A program made the translations under genes and the position numbers. Of a DNA stretch of 64,000 nt, positions 16,094 to 25,616 are shown piece after piece. The stretch is from the NCBI GenBank assembly GCA_014238065.1, contig JABABU010000025.1, forward strand, positions 117,648-181,647, written 5' to 3'. Source of the DNA: Actinomycetota bacterium. GTDB taxonomy: Bacteria; Actinomycetota; Acidimicrobiia; Acidimicrobiales; Poriferisodalaceae. The notes beneath the pieces are model-generated. The model was not told the DNA's origin and did not search any database. It saw only the letters and a program-made list of their open reading frames with translations. Each line of letters begins with the position of its first letter. Within the stretch, counting starts at the first letter, position 1.

Positions 16094-16579
16094 CTACCCG
16101 CGGAACGTCAAGACGGACTCTGATGAGATGCCAAGCTGCTCCCCCGTACCAGCGGGAACTTCGAGGGCAGTCACGTACGGTGCGCCGGGATGCCAGCTGG
16201 GACAGTCCTGTTCTTCCGGTGGGCACGGAATCATGTCGGCGATGGCGACAATCGCTCCCTGCTGGTCGATCCAGTAGACGGTCAGTGGGATGAGCGTGTT
16301 CTTCATCCAGAACCCGCCGAGAGTCGGTTCGTCCCACTCGAACACCATTCCGGCCCACAGCCCGAGATCGGTGACGTTCATCAACCCGAGACTCCTGAGC
16401 CAGGGTTCGTCAGCCACCATCACCGGCCACTCATGTTCGCCGTCGACCACCAGCGTTGCCTGACCGAAGCCAGTCAGCGGAACCAGTTCCTTCGCCGCGG
16501 TGATCGGCGGTGACTGCACTTCACTCATGCAGGCGGTGAGCGCGAACAACAGGGCCAGCCCGCCGAAGCCCGGCCTCAC
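16094..16579 (-). CDS. DUF192-family secreted protein
   Basis: 161 residues. Residues 1-17 form a lipoprotein-type signal with T-A-C at the cleavage site. The rest is DUF192: 'VMVADEPWLRSLGLMNV', 'GMVFEWDEPTLGGFWMKNTL', 'IPLTVYWIDQQGAIVAI', the pattern of small secreted proteins of unknown biochemical role. The ATG overlaps the stop of the penicillin-binding protein gene (ATGA), so both are translated from one message and this protein may act at the envelope. A Cys pair (C-P-P-E-E-Q-D-C) might form a disulfide. Confidence 0.85.
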   Translation of the reverse strand: MRPGFGGLALLFALTACMSEVQSPPITAAKELVPLTGFGQATLVVDGEHEWPVMVADEPWLRSLGLMNVTDLGLWAGMVFEWDEPTLGGFWMKNTLIPLTVYWIDQQGAIVAIADMIPCPPEEQDCPSWHPGAPYVTALEVPAGTGEQLGISSESVLTFRG

Positions 16580-18762
16580 CCGCCTCCAGCCTCGGTCGTG
16601 GTTGTCGTTGTGTCCTCTGTGGTCGTCGTGGTCGGAGCAGCGGTCGTGGTTGTCGGCGGCGGTGCAGCCGTCGTGGTCGCGGCGGGCGCGGTCGTGATCG
16701 GTGCTGTTGCCGGAACCGTGCTGGTGGTGTTCGGCGGAATGGTGGCGTCAACACCGAAGACCGTGCCAGGGTACGGCCCCGGTTTGACGAAGTTGCCAGG
16801 GTCGATGTCGGCGTGCGCCGCGGCCATCACTTGTTGCCAGATGAGCGCAGGCACGTTCGAGCCGGTGACGATGTCGACACCTGCGACATCGCGCATCGAC
16901 TTGATGATGCCAGGGAAGCCGATCCACACCGCCGTCGTGAACCGCGGCGAGTATCCCACGAACCAGGCATCTCGGTAATCCTGGGTGGTGCCGGTCTTGC
17001 CGGCGAGGGGCACACCGGGAACTCGGGCGCCGATTCCTGTGCCTTCTTCAACGACCTTCGTCAGAACGTCGGTCACAACGTCGGCTTCCTGGCGCGACAT
17101 GACCCGGTCGGCAACTGGCTCGAAGCGTTCAAGCCTGGTCCCATCGCTGTCCAGCACCTCGAGCACGAGCCCTGGTTCTCTGCGTTCACCTCGGCCCGCA
17201 AACGTGCTGTACGCCCGCGCCATGTCGAGTACCGAGACTTCTTGAGCACCGAGGGCCAGGGAATAGAAAGGCAGTAGGTCAGCTCCGACACCGAGGCGTT
17301 TCGCGAGATCGACCACCGGGTGCGGGCCGAGATCCCTGATCAGTTGTGCGTATGCGGTGTTCGCCGACTGCGCTGTTGCGTCAACCAGATCAATGATGCC
17401 GTAGTCGGTGTTCAGGTGGTTGCGGACGGTCCAGTCGTTCCCGTTGTCGAGGCCGTCGAGGTCGATCACGGGGGGCGACCAATAGCGCGACTCGACTGAC
17501 ACACCTTCCTGCACTGCGTGGGCGAGCACAATCGGCTTGAACACCGATCCGGCCTGACGTCCAGATCCTCCGCCCTCTGTTCCGAGGGCGAGGTTGACGT
17601 GGGAGCTGTCGAACCCGCGGCCGCCGATCATCGCTCGGATGCCACCCAACTCGTCCAGCACGAGTACAGCTGCCGTCGGGTCACCGTCCCTACGAAGCGC
17701 ACTCAACGCGGCTTGATTCGCCTCGAGCTGAAGCCGCAGATCGATCGTGGTCGTAATGCGGAGACCGCCCCTGAACAGTACTTGGTCGCCGTAGCGATCC
17801 TCGACGTGGGTCCTGATCTCCTCGATCAAGTAGTCAGTGCCCGCCAAGCGAGCCAGGTCACTGATCTGGGTAGCTGAATTCTCGACACGAGGCAGGGTGT
17901 AGCCCTCGATCGGCGTGGCCTCGACCGTGTCGAATTCAGCTTGAGAGATGTACCCCTCTTCCCACATTGCCCTGAGCACGGTGCTGCGTCGGCGGTACGC
18001 CTCATCGACCTGAGAGAGCCGACTGATGTCGGCCGATTCCGGCGCCCGGATGAGCCCAGCGAGATAGGCCGATTGCCCGACGGTGAGCGCCCCAGCACGG
18101 ACGCCGAACCACGCACGAGCTGCGGCTTCGATCCCGTAGGCGCCACGACCGAAGTAGATCGTGTTCAGGTAGCCCTCGAGGATGTCGTTCTTCGACGTCT
18201 CCCTCTCGAGTTTGATCGCGAACGCGGCCTCTTTGAGCTTGCGGCTCAGTGTCCGCTCCGGTGTGAGGAACACGTTCTTGATGTACTGCTGTGTGATCGT
18301 CGAACCGCCCTGCAATGCCCCTTCACTGCGAATATCGCTCCAGGCCGCCCGCGCGATGGCCACTGGATCAACACCGGGGTGCGTGAAGAAGTCGCGATCT
18401 TCGGCCGCGATCACAGCATCGATCAGAGTCGGACTGATCTCGTCGAAATCGAGCGGAACGCGGTTCTCTTCGCCATGGAATCTGGCGATTTCGACACCAT
18501 TGCGGTCGTACAAGATCGACGTTTGATCGACCTGTCCTTGCGTCTCGGGCAAGTCGAGTTTGGCCAACAGGTGGACAGCCCCGGCCAGCGAAGCGACCAC
18601 CGCGAGCAACCCGAGAAACAGCAGCCTTCTGAGGTGGTGCCCGAACGAGGCTGGACCGGACGCGCCCGAACGTCGGCTACCGCGCGATCGCGCGGAACGA
18701 CGGGAACGGTCCGAGGCCACGACGCCGGAGTGTAGAAGTCTCCCGCCCAAAGAAGCCTTCAC
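16576..18762 (-). CDS. Class A penicillin-binding protein (glycosyltransferase + transpeptidase)
   Basis: 728 residues. A basic Ser/Arg cytoplasmic tail (1-45) precedes one TM helix ('LLFLGLLAVVASLAGAVHLL'). The GT51 domain has 'IAAEDRDFFTHPGVDPVAIA' with the catalytic Glu, 'GGSTITQQYIKN' and 'KLKEAAFAIKLE'. The transpeptidase has S-V-F-K (catalytic Ser-x-x-Lys), S-A-N and K-T-G-T. The C-terminus ends in a Pro/Thr-rich tail of about 60 residues. It polymerises and cross-links peptidoglycan outside the membrane; it corresponds by context (DUF5318 upstream) to mycobacterial PonA1. The DUF192 gene is translationally coupled downstream. Confidence 0.95.
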   Translation of the reverse strand: MKASLGGRLLHSGVVASDRSRRSARSRGSRRSGASGPASFGHHLRRLLFLGLLAVVASLAGAVHLLAKLDLPETQGQVDQTSILYDRNGVEIARFHGEENRVPLDFDEISPTLIDAVIAAEDRDFFTHPGVDPVAIARAAWSDIRSEGALQGGSTITQQYIKNVFLTPERTLSRKLKEAAFAIKLERETSKNDILEGYLNTIYFGRGAYGIEAAARAWFGVRAGALTVGQSAYLAGLIRAPESADISRLSQVDEAYRRRSTVLRAMWEEGYISQAEFDTVEATPIEGYTLPRVENSATQISDLARLAGTDYLIEEIRTHVEDRYGDQVLFRGGLRITTTIDLRLQLEANQAALSALRRDGDPTAAVLVLDELGGIRAMIGGRGFDSSHVNLALGTEGGGSGRQAGSVFKPIVLAHAVQEGVSVESRYWSPPVIDLDGLDNGNDWTVRNHLNTDYGIIDLVDATAQSANTAYAQLIRDLGPHPVVDLAKRLGVGADLLPFYSLALGAQEVSVLDMARAYSTFAGRGERREPGLVLEVLDSDGTRLERFEPVADRVMSRQEADVVTDVLTKVVEEGTGIGARVPGVPLAGKTGTTQDYRDAWFVGYSPRFTTAVWIGFPGIIKSMRDVAGVDIVTGSNVPALIWQQVMAAAHADIDPGNFVKPGPYPGTVFGVDATIPPNTTSTVPATAPITTAPAATTTAAPPPTTTTAAPTTTTTEDTTTTTTEAGGG

Positions 18763-18813
18763 AGTGCTGTCTCAGCCCAAACAACCGCTTCGACGCACAT
18801 GACCACAGACGTG

Positions 18814-19212
18814 TCAGGCGCGACCCTCGAGTACCTGTCGACGAAGTAGATGATTCCAGCCACAGCCGCCACACACCTCGACTTGGTACGACGCGAACGT
18901 CCCGGATCGCAACGCGATGCGGTCCAGTTCCGTGCGACTCAATGCCAATTTCCCGCCTGCGGGAAGTCGCGGCCCGAACACGTAGGTCACCGAAACGAGT
19001 TGTTCGTCCTCACAGATCGGACACTTCTTACCCGTCTCAGGGGCACTGTTACGCGCCACCCGCAGCAACTCGGGGTGCGCGTCGCACACCTCGTTTCTCG
19101 CGATGATCCCCTCTCGGACCTCGCGAAGTGTTCGCCGCCGCTGCAGCCGATAGTCAACAGCACCGACCTCGTCTGCTGCGTCTTTGGCGACGATGCTCGG
19201 GTTGAATCCCAC
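18814..19212 (-). CDS. DUF5318 zinc-ribbon-like protein
   Basis: 132 residues, homologous to Mycobacterium Rv0049, which also precedes ponA1. An N-terminal helical part ('VDYRLQRRRTLREVREGI') has 'EVCDAHPELLRVAR'; then two cysteine pairs, C-P-I-C and C-G-G-C-G-W-N-H, probably bind zinc. 'VTYVFGPRLPAGGKLALS' lies between them. Biochemical role unknown; the conserved linkage to the penicillin-binding protein suggests an envelope-related or regulatory job. Cytoplasmic, with no signal peptide or TM helix. Confidence 0.85.
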   Translation of the reverse strand: MGFNPSIVAKDAADEVGAVDYRLQRRRTLREVREGIIARNEVCDAHPELLRVARNSAPETGKKCPICEDEQLVSVTYVFGPRLPAGGKLALSRTELDRIALRSGTFASYQVEVCGGCGWNHLLRRQVLEGRA

Positions 19213-19283
19213 GCCCAGACCTTAGATCCCTCCCGGAAATTCCACCGCAAACCCAAGTCCGTGGTGAGTTTCCGACGTCAGAG

Positions 19284-20549
19284 TCAATTTTCCCGCTGCA
19301 GCAGGCGACGGGTCGCCTCCTCGGGTGACAGCTCACCTTCGGTGAGTCGCAAGCCGCGGAGGAACGCGAGAGCCGCACCGACTTCCGGGCCCGAATCGAG
19401 GCCAAGGATCTCCATCACCTCAGACCCGGTCAACGCTGGGTCGAAAGACGAGATGTCCTCGGTCCCGGCCAGTTCGCCGATTCTGTCGATGACTCGTCGC
19501 GCCACCATGACGCCGGCGAGGCGTTCGACAGCGAGCAACTCTGTTGCCTCACCGACGAATTCCCCTGCACAGGCGAGGAACGTCCTGACACCGACATCAC
19601 TGGCCACAGACAACTCGTCATCCGCAGCGAGGCGGGCAGCACTGATGACGCGAGCAGTATCGCGCTGTTCGCGAGCCGAGTACCGCCTCGCGGCAAGGTG
19701 TGCCGCGAGCCCAGCTTCGCCCTCGCGCTCTGCGAGCACCAGATGGAATGCGGCGCGACGAACGAGTTCACCGCTCGAGACGGAGTCGACCAACTGTGCG
19801 ACATCTTCTCCGGTCAGCTCGTCGTAACCGTTGACGATCAACCCCAGAAGACCGGTCCTGCCGAGCAGCCTGACTCCAGGACTTGGCCGATCAACGGTCA
19901 ACAGCTTCGCAATCTCGTCGCGGATTCGCTCCTGCGAAACAATCACGATCCGGTCACCGAGCTCGCTCATGGCCGCCTCAAGTTCGGGGGCAGGGTCGAG
20001 CCGGTACCCGGCCAGGAACCGTGCCGCGCGCAACATCCGCAGCGGATCATCGGTGAACGAAGCCGAGGGAGCACCTGGAGTCCTCAAAACGCCGGCATCA
20101 AGGTCGGCGGCCCCGTCAAAGGGATCGACGAGGCGGCCAGACGGAACTTCGAGTGCCATCGCATTCACGGTGAAGTCTCGGCGCGAGAGATCCGCTTCGA
20201 TCGCAGTCGAGAATTCGACTGTCGGTTTTCGAGAACCCTCGTCGTAGCTCTCCGAGCGGTGTGTCGTCACCTCGAACTCGGTGTGGCCGATGCGCAGGCC
20301 GATCGTGCCGAATCGTTCGCCCTGCGACCACAGATCGTCAGCGATGTCGGCGAAGGCCTCCTTCATCAGCTCGGGAGTCGCGTCGGTCGTGATGTCGACG
20401 TCAGGGCTCGAGCCGGCCCCGAGGTGAAGGTCCCTGACCAACCCGCCGACCACAAAGCTTCGGTGGCCCCGGCCCGCCAGCGCTTCGGCCACGGGCAGTG
20501 CTCGACGCATTACATCATCCACAGATGCCTGATCGAGGTGTTTGGCCAT
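19284..20549 (-). CDS. pcnA: CCA tRNA nucleotidyltransferase / poly(A) polymerase family
   Basis: 421 residues from ATG 20549; the open frame continues upstream but without similarity and into the carD promoter region. The nucleotidyltransferase head shows 'FVVGGLVRDLHLG' and 'DVDITTDATPE' (catalytic D-x-D), then 'RFGTIGLRIGHTEFEVTTHR', 'RRDFTVNAMAL', 'RLVDPFDGAADLDAGVLRT' and 'DDPLRMLRAARFLAGY'. Family enzymes add or repair the tRNA 3'-CCA. Actinobacterial relatives usually carry a C-terminal HD domain; no H-D motif is visible here, so the C-terminal half is a helical body without phosphohydrolase residues. Divergent from carD. Confidence 0.93.
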   Translation of the reverse strand: MAKHLDQASVDDVMRRALPVAEALAGRGHRSFVVGGLVRDLHLGAGSSPDVDITTDATPELMKEAFADIADDLWSQGERFGTIGLRIGHTEFEVTTHRSESYDEGSRKPTVEFSTAIEADLSRRDFTVNAMALEVPSGRLVDPFDGAADLDAGVLRTPGAPSASFTDDPLRMLRAARFLAGYRLDPAPELEAAMSELGDRIVIVSQERIRDEIAKLLTVDRPSPGVRLLGRTGLLGLIVNGYDELTGEDVAQLVDSVSSGELVRRAAFHLVLAEREGEAGLAAHLAARRYSAREQRDTARVISAARLAADDELSVASDVGVRTFLACAGEFVGEATELLAVERLAGVMVARRVIDRIGELAGTEDISSFDPALTGSEVMEILGLDSGPEVGAALAFLRGLRLTEGELSPEEATRRLLQREN

Positions 20550-20702
20550 ACCGAAAGAGTACGAGTGATCGACCTCCATGAAGCCGTGACAACCAAGCGG
20601 ACGAGGAAAAGCTCGCCAGCGCTGGTACAACGGGAACTGATTCTGGCACCCTGATGGTCCCATCACAGGTCGCCCCGAGCACACGAATGTATGAGGTTCA
20701 CC

Positions 20703-21188
20703 ATGGGTTTCGAGGTCGGTGACAACGTCATCTACCCCCACCACGGCGCCGCCGAAATCATCGGTAAAGAGGTTCGCGAGGCTTTCGGTGAGAAGCGGGA
20801 GTACTTCAACTTGCGTACCGCGCATGGGGATCTGTCGCTATCAGTACCGCTCGACAACGCTGACGAAGTCGGGATGCGTCCTCCAATTGACGAAGACGAC
20901 GTCGAAGATCTCTTCGAACTCCTCGGCAAGAAGGACGTTCGCGAACCGGCGAACTGGAGCCGTAGGTTCAAGAACCACCAGGAAAAACTGAAGTCCGGTG
21001 ACATCTACCAGGTAGCAGAGGTGGTCAGGAATCTTGCGTTGCGTGAAGCAGCCAAAGGTCTCTCCGCTGGCGAGAAGTCGATGCTCGAGAAGTCACGCCA
21101 GATCCTGGTGTCGGAGTTGTCCATCTCGATGAATGTCACCGAAGACCAGGCACTCGACGCTGTCGCGGTGAAGTTGCACGGCGAATAG
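20703..21188 (+). CDS. carD: CarD-family RNA-polymerase-binding transcription regulator
   Basis: 161 residues from ATG 20703, chosen because GAGG sits six bases upstream (an ATG four codons earlier is in frame). The N-terminal RNAP-interaction (Tudor-like) domain reads 'FEVGDNVIYPHHGAAEIIG' and continues to about residue 60. The C-terminal helical domain contains the conserved DNA-minor-groove wedge region with 'ANWSRRFKNHQEKLKSGD' including the Trp, then 'YQVAEVVRNLALREA'. CarD binds RNAP beta at promoters and stabilises open complexes, notably at rRNA genes. Monocistronic-looking. Confidence 0.95.
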   Translation: MGFEVGDNVIYPHHGAAEIIGKEVREAFGEKREYFNLRTAHGDLSLSVPLDNADEVGMRPPIDEDDVEDLFELLGKKDVREPANWSRRFKNHQEKLKSGDIYQVAEVVRNLALREAAKGLSAGEKSMLEKSRQILVSELSISMNVTEDQALDAVAVKLHGE

Positions 21189-21289
21189 CGGCAACCTCGC
21201 CATCCGATGCTCACGACGGCAGGCTCGAGCGGGTTCGGCTGAGTAGTGTTCAGCGGTGGGATCGACCACAGGCGGAACCGACAATTCAG

Positions 21290-22015
21290 ATGCGACGCGC
21301 CGAGATCCAACGTTGGGGTGACGATCGCTTACGCGTGCGTTCTTGGCGCGGCAGCTCATCGGTCGCGCTCGTGTCACCTCTGCCAGGGCAGGCTCCCGTT
21401 TCGGTGACCTCGATTCGTCTCACCGCGGCTTCCCTCCAAGAACGAGGCTACGAACGCGTCGTCACCTCGGCACTCACCCCCGCCGAGGAGAAGGTATTTG
21501 TCGCCGGGGGATACACCGTTCGCGAACGACTTCACCTGTTGCATCATGACCTCACCGACCCTGGGCCAGTGTCACAGCCGGATCGGCTCCACAGGGCCAA
21601 ACGAACCGAGACGGCTGAAATTCTGACAGTGGACAACGCCGCATTCGGCGAATTCTGGAAACTTGACCTCGCCGGGCTTCAAGACGCCATCGCCGCGACA
21701 CCCACAGCGCGCGTCCGCACCGCGAAGGTGATGGTCGACGCGAAGAACACACTTGCCGGATATGCCGTCACCGGACGAGCCGGCTCGAGTGGTTACCTGC
21801 AACGCCTCGCCGTCCACCCGGCGCATCAAGGCTCGGGAATCGGTCGCGACCTCGTCATCGACTCCCTCCGATGGGTTCGTCGACGTGGCGGTGCCCGCAT
21901 CCTCGTGAACACTCAAGAGGCAAATGACAGAGCACTCGGGCTGTACACCGACATGGGGTTCTCGACCGAGTCTCACGGACTCGCCGTCCTCGAGTGCGAC
22001 CTGGTCGGGTCATGA
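21290..22015 (+). CDS. GNAT-family N-acetyltransferase
   Basis: 241 residues. The C-terminal half is a GNAT fold: 'LQRLAVHPAHQGSGIGRDLV' carries the acetyl-CoA pyrophosphate loop (Q-x-x-G-x-G/A) and 'ARILVNTQEANDRALGLYTD' the following helix with N and Y. The N-terminal half is a poorly conserved second GNAT-like repeat. The substrate is not identifiable; RimI-like protein acetylation is one option. The stop overlaps the next ATG (ATGA), so it is coupled to the DUF6049 and murJ genes. Confidence 0.85.
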   Translation: MRRAEIQRWGDDRLRVRSWRGSSSVALVSPLPGQAPVSVTSIRLTAASLQERGYERVVTSALTPAEEKVFVAGGYTVRERLHLLHHDLTDPGPVSQPDRLHRAKRTETAEILTVDNAAFGEFWKLDLAGLQDAIAATPTARVRTAKVMVDAKNTLAGYAVTGRAGSSGYLQRLAVHPAHQGSGIGRDLVIDSLRWVRRRGGARILVNTQEANDRALGLYTDMGFSTESHGLAVLECDLVGS

Positions 22016-23919
22016 AAATGCCTCCACGATTTCGTCTGTTCCTCGTTGCACCATTCGTGGCTGCGGTCGTGTCCATCGCCGTCACCGCATCGGCCCGAGC
22101 GCAGACCAGTCCCGAAGTCGGCACCGGAGGACTCACCCTCACCTCCAGATCGGTCCAGACAACCGATTCGTTCGAGCTCGGACTACAACTGCCCGGCGTC
22201 GTCGAAAATGACGACGTGTTGATCGTCGCCGTCCATGAGCGGGTACACGATCGCGCACAGTTCCGAGCAACACTCACCGGCGACCTCAACCGACTTGGGC
22301 TTGCGACGAAACTGAACAGAGTCTTCGCCGTCGCCGAACTTCAGCCCACAATCAGAGGGAGCGTGGTGCTTGAGATCGACCGCCTGTCGATCGCCGAAAA
22401 CCTCTCGAAGCCAGGTGTTTATCCCGTTTCGATCGAGCTAAGGACCGCCCAACAGGAGCCGTTGGGCCAACTCGTGACCCACCTCGTGCGCATCGTCGAC
22501 GAGACTCCTGCCCCGACACGGGTCGCCCTGGCTCTCCTCATGGACATCGCCCCCGACGATCCCCTTCGCCGGCGCGAGATCGTCGACGATGAACCAACCG
22601 CTGGCTGGATTGACCTGCTCATCGACAACCCCGAGTTGCCGTTCACTGTCCAACCGACGCCGTGGCTGTTCGACGAATACAGGACCGACCCAAGGATGCG
22701 ACAACTCATCACCCGACTCGAAACCGCCGAAGTCATCGCCGCGCCGTACGTGCCCCTGGACGAGGTCAGTCTGTCTGAAGCCGGACTCGGCGACAGGGTC
22801 GAAGAACTCTTCGAGCGAGGCGTCGAGACGACTGCTGACGTCCTCGGGTCGGCCCCGATCACCACGAGATGGCTGAGCCAAACCGAGCCGACTGCCGACC
22901 AAGCCGCTCTCTGGCACGCAAGGGGCGTCCGCGAAGCTGTCGTCTCGGGCGAACAGCTCTACGACGCTCCAGCCGAAATCGCCACCGACACCGGATCGAT
23001 CAAGGCCATCGTCACGCCAAGCTGGTTCTCAGAAGCCGATCCCGAGCCGGCGAACCGGATCCTCGCAGCCCATCACCTCCTCGCCGAGCTGGCGGTAATC
23101 GCATTCACGAACGATGTCGACACGTCATCGGTGATGATCTTCGGTAACGGTTCGCCCTTCAACCGGCAGTTCATGGACGAGTTCCTCCGCGGCATCGAGG
23201 TCTCGGAAGTGATCAGACCCGTCACGCTGTCCGAAGCAGTCGCAGTCCCCCAGCTGGTCGAGTCCGGCTCGCCGATGGTCATCGAGGCCGCCGATGTTTC
23301 GACCGAGCCTTTGGCCGGTGACCTGCCCCTCTATCGACAGGCCATGTCGAACCTGGAGTCGTACCGGTCGATGATCAGCGACGCCGACACACACTGGGTG
23401 TACGACGCCGTGAGCGAGCGCCTCTTGCTCAGTCTCGGCAGCGGCGTCACCGGCGAACGCCGCAACGGGGTCGCCCGCCAGGCAATCGACAAGATCAGGG
23501 TCGAAACCGGATCGGTCGAAGCTCCTCCACTCGGCGGCGTCAACCTCACATCCCGAACCGCGACTGCCCCATTTTCGTTCCGGAACACCGCCGCCTACCC
23601 ATTGCGGGTAGAAGTGCGCTTCATCGCTCACAAAGCGCGGTTCCTCGACTTCGATGATGGTGAAACCACGACGATCGTGCTCGAACCAGGAGTCACCAAT
23701 GAGAACTTCCGCGTGCGTGCGCTTTCGGCTGGATCGTTCCCGCTCAGAATCGAGATGTTCTCACCGGACGGCGCACTCGAGCTGAGAACCGTTGATCTCA
23801 CCATGCGATCGACAGTGCCGTCAGGAGTCGGTATTGCGTTGACCATCAGCGCGATCGTCGTGCTCGTTGTCTGGTGGGGCCGCGACCTCATCAGGGGTCG
23901 GCGTAGGGTCGCTGCGTGA
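22012..23919 (+). CDS. DUF6049-family secreted/membrane protein (Rv3909-like)
   Basis: 635 residues from ATG 22012. Residues 1-31 form a signal peptide ending A-R-A-Q. A long extracellular region follows, with 'VALALLMDIAPDDPLRRREI', 'TVQPTPWLF' and a C-terminal immunoglobulin-like portion, then one TM helix ('IALTISAIVVLVVWWGRDLI') and a short basic tail. This matches the position and topology of mycobacterial Rv3909, always just upstream of murJ. The function is unknown, but the four-base overlaps with both neighbours (ATGA, GTGA) imply stoichiometric expression with MurJ and a role in envelope assembly. Confidence 0.85.
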   Translation: MKMPPRFRLFLVAPFVAAVVSIAVTASARAQTSPEVGTGGLTLTSRSVQTTDSFELGLQLPGVVENDDVLIVAVHERVHDRAQFRATLTGDLNRLGLATKLNRVFAVAELQPTIRGSVVLEIDRLSIAENLSKPGVYPVSIELRTAQQEPLGQLVTHLVRIVDETPAPTRVALALLMDIAPDDPLRRREIVDDEPTAGWIDLLIDNPELPFTVQPTPWLFDEYRTDPRMRQLITRLETAEVIAAPYVPLDEVSLSEAGLGDRVEELFERGVETTADVLGSAPITTRWLSQTEPTADQAALWHARGVREAVVSGEQLYDAPAEIATDTGSIKAIVTPSWFSEADPEPANRILAAHHLLAELAVIAFTNDVDTSSVMIFGNGSPFNRQFMDEFLRGIEVSEVIRPVTLSEAVAVPQLVESGSPMVIEAADVSTEPLAGDLPLYRQAMSNLESYRSMISDADTHWVYDAVSERLLLSLGSGVTGERRNGVARQAIDKIRVETGSVEAPPLGGVNLTSRTATAPFSFRNTAAYPLRVEVRFIAHKARFLDFDDGETTTIVLEPGVTNENFRVRALSAGSFPLRIEMFSPDGALELRTVDLTMRSTVPSGVGIALTISAIVVLVVWWGRDLIRGRRRVAA

Positions 23920-25550
23920 AACGACCGGGCGGAGCAGTTGCCGTATCGGGGGGCATCCTTCTCAGCAGGATCGCCGGACTCCTCAGAGAAGCCGTCGTCA
24001 GGGGTCGACTCGGTCTCGGTGTTGCCGGCTCGGCCTACTCGGCAGCACTCAGAGTCCCCAATCTGCTGCAGAACCTGCTGGGCGAAGGCGTGCTGTCGGG
24101 TTCTTTCATTCCTGTCTATTCGGCGATGGTCGACGAAGACCCCAAGGCGGGCGGTCGCCTCGCCGGCGCGGTCGCGAGTTTCCTGTTTCTCGTCACGACG
24201 GGCCTGGTTGTCCTGGGTGTCGTCTTCGCCGATGCCATCGGATCGGTTCTGCTCGTCGGCGTCGGCGACGAGACAACTGATCTGGCCGTCGAACTCATCC
24301 GCATCATGACGCCAGGCGTCGGTCTCCTCGTCTTGTCGGCGTGGAGTCTCGGCGTCCTGAACAGCCATCGGAAGTTCTTCCTGGCCTATGCATCACCTGT
24401 CCTCTGGAACGCCACGCAGATCATCGTCGTCAGCGCTGCGGCGGTCGGTGTCGTCGATCGCGACGTCGCGGTACGAGTCGCTTGGGCAGTGACTGTAGGT
24501 GCCGGCCTGCAGTTCCTCGTCCAACTCCCAGCAGTCCGAAGGGCCAATGCGTACATCCGGCCGAACCTCGAGTTCGGTACACCCGCATTTCACGACTTCC
24601 TCCGTCGGCTTGGACCCGTGATCCTCGGACGTGGGTCGGCTCAGATCAGTGCCTTCGTCGACCTCGTCCTCGCGGGTCTGCTCGCCATCAGCGCAATCGG
24701 TGCTCTGGCCGCAGCTCAAGTGCTCTACCTCCTGCCGATCTCGTTGTTCGCCATGAGCGTCGCAGCCGCCGAGCTCCCCGAACTGTCGAGGGAGAACGAT
24801 CACCTCGCGCTCGAACGGCGTCTCAGCTCGGGCTTGATCCGCATTGGATTTTTCGTCAGCTTCACGAGCGTTGTGTACCTGTTTGCCGGCACCAGGGTCG
24901 TGGCAGCTGTGTACTCGATCGTGCCGCGGTCGACTTTCGGCAGCGACGACATCTTCGTCGTTGCACTCGTGCTTGGTGGCTACACACTCGGCCTCATGGC
25001 GGTTGCCACGTCGCGGCTGATCCAGAACGTGTTCTATGCCCTTGGTGACACCGCCACACCAGCGGGTGCTGCCATCTACCGATTTTCGATCTCTGCGGTA
25101 GTCGCGATCGCAGTGATGTTCCAATTCGAACAGCTCTTCGTCTACGACGGGGTGATCACCGGATTCGATCGACTGCTCGCGCCACTCCAGCCGCTTTCGC
25201 AATCGATCCGCGACTCTTCCAACGCACCACTACGCCTGGGGGCGGTCGGACTCGCCCTCGGTGCCGCCATCGGTGCGTGGACAGAATTCTGGCTCCTTCG
25301 CCGCCGACTGATCGAGCGACTCGGGCGGCGATCATTGACAAACGGCAACTGGAAATCACTCGTGCTACCCACAGCCGTCAGCGGGCTTCTACTCCTTCTC
25401 CTCCTCCCTGTCACCCGATGGGCTCCTGCCGGCGTCGACCTCATGCTGTCCGCAGGGCCTGCCGGGATCCTGTACATCTGGGTGTCGCACCGCCAGGGCA
25501 TCGAAGAAGCCACCAAGATGGTGCGCTTTTTCTCCCGCCCGACGACGTGA
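23916..25550 (+). CDS. murJ: Lipid II flippase MurJ (MviN)
   Basis: 544 residues from GTG 23916, overlapping the previous stop as GTGA. About fourteen hydrophobic helices with MurJ landmarks near the N-terminus: 'GGILLSRIAGLLREAV', 'RVPNLLQNLLGEGVLSGSFIP'. It flips lipid II across the cytoplasmic membrane. Unlike Mycobacterium Rv3910, where a pseudokinase and an extracellular domain are fused to the C-terminus, this protein ends soon after the last TM helix; the pseudokinase is a separate gene at 26468 after degV. Confidence 0.95.
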   Translation: MKRPGGAVAVSGGILLSRIAGLLREAVVRGRLGLGVAGSAYSAALRVPNLLQNLLGEGVLSGSFIPVYSAMVDEDPKAGGRLAGAVASFLFLVTTGLVVLGVVFADAIGSVLLVGVGDETTDLAVELIRIMTPGVGLLVLSAWSLGVLNSHRKFFLAYASPVLWNATQIIVVSAAAVGVVDRDVAVRVAWAVTVGAGLQFLVQLPAVRRANAYIRPNLEFGTPAFHDFLRRLGPVILGRGSAQISAFVDLVLAGLLAISAIGALAAAQVLYLLPISLFAMSVAAAELPELSRENDHLALERRLSSGLIRIGFFVSFTSVVYLFAGTRVVAAVYSIVPRSTFGSDDIFVVALVLGGYTLGLMAVATSRLIQNVFYALGDTATPAGAAIYRFSISAVVAIAVMFQFEQLFVYDGVITGFDRLLAPLQPLSQSIRDSSNAPLRLGAVGLALGAAIGAWTEFWLLRRRLIERLGRRSLTNGNWKSLVLPTAVSGLLLLLLLPVTRWAPAGVDLMLSAGPAGILYIWVSHRQGIEEATKMVRFFSRPTT

Positions 25551-25616
25551 GGTGATTCGCGGCCGTACATTGGAGCAGCCACAACCACCGAAAAGCCAAC
25601 CGGAGTCAACAGATCG

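Noticed and set aside
16585..16740. Repeated GTGGTTGTCG-like units at the end of the penicillin-binding protein gene, suggestive of tandem repeats
   Set aside because: They are the complement of Pro/Thr codons of the in-frame C-terminal tail.
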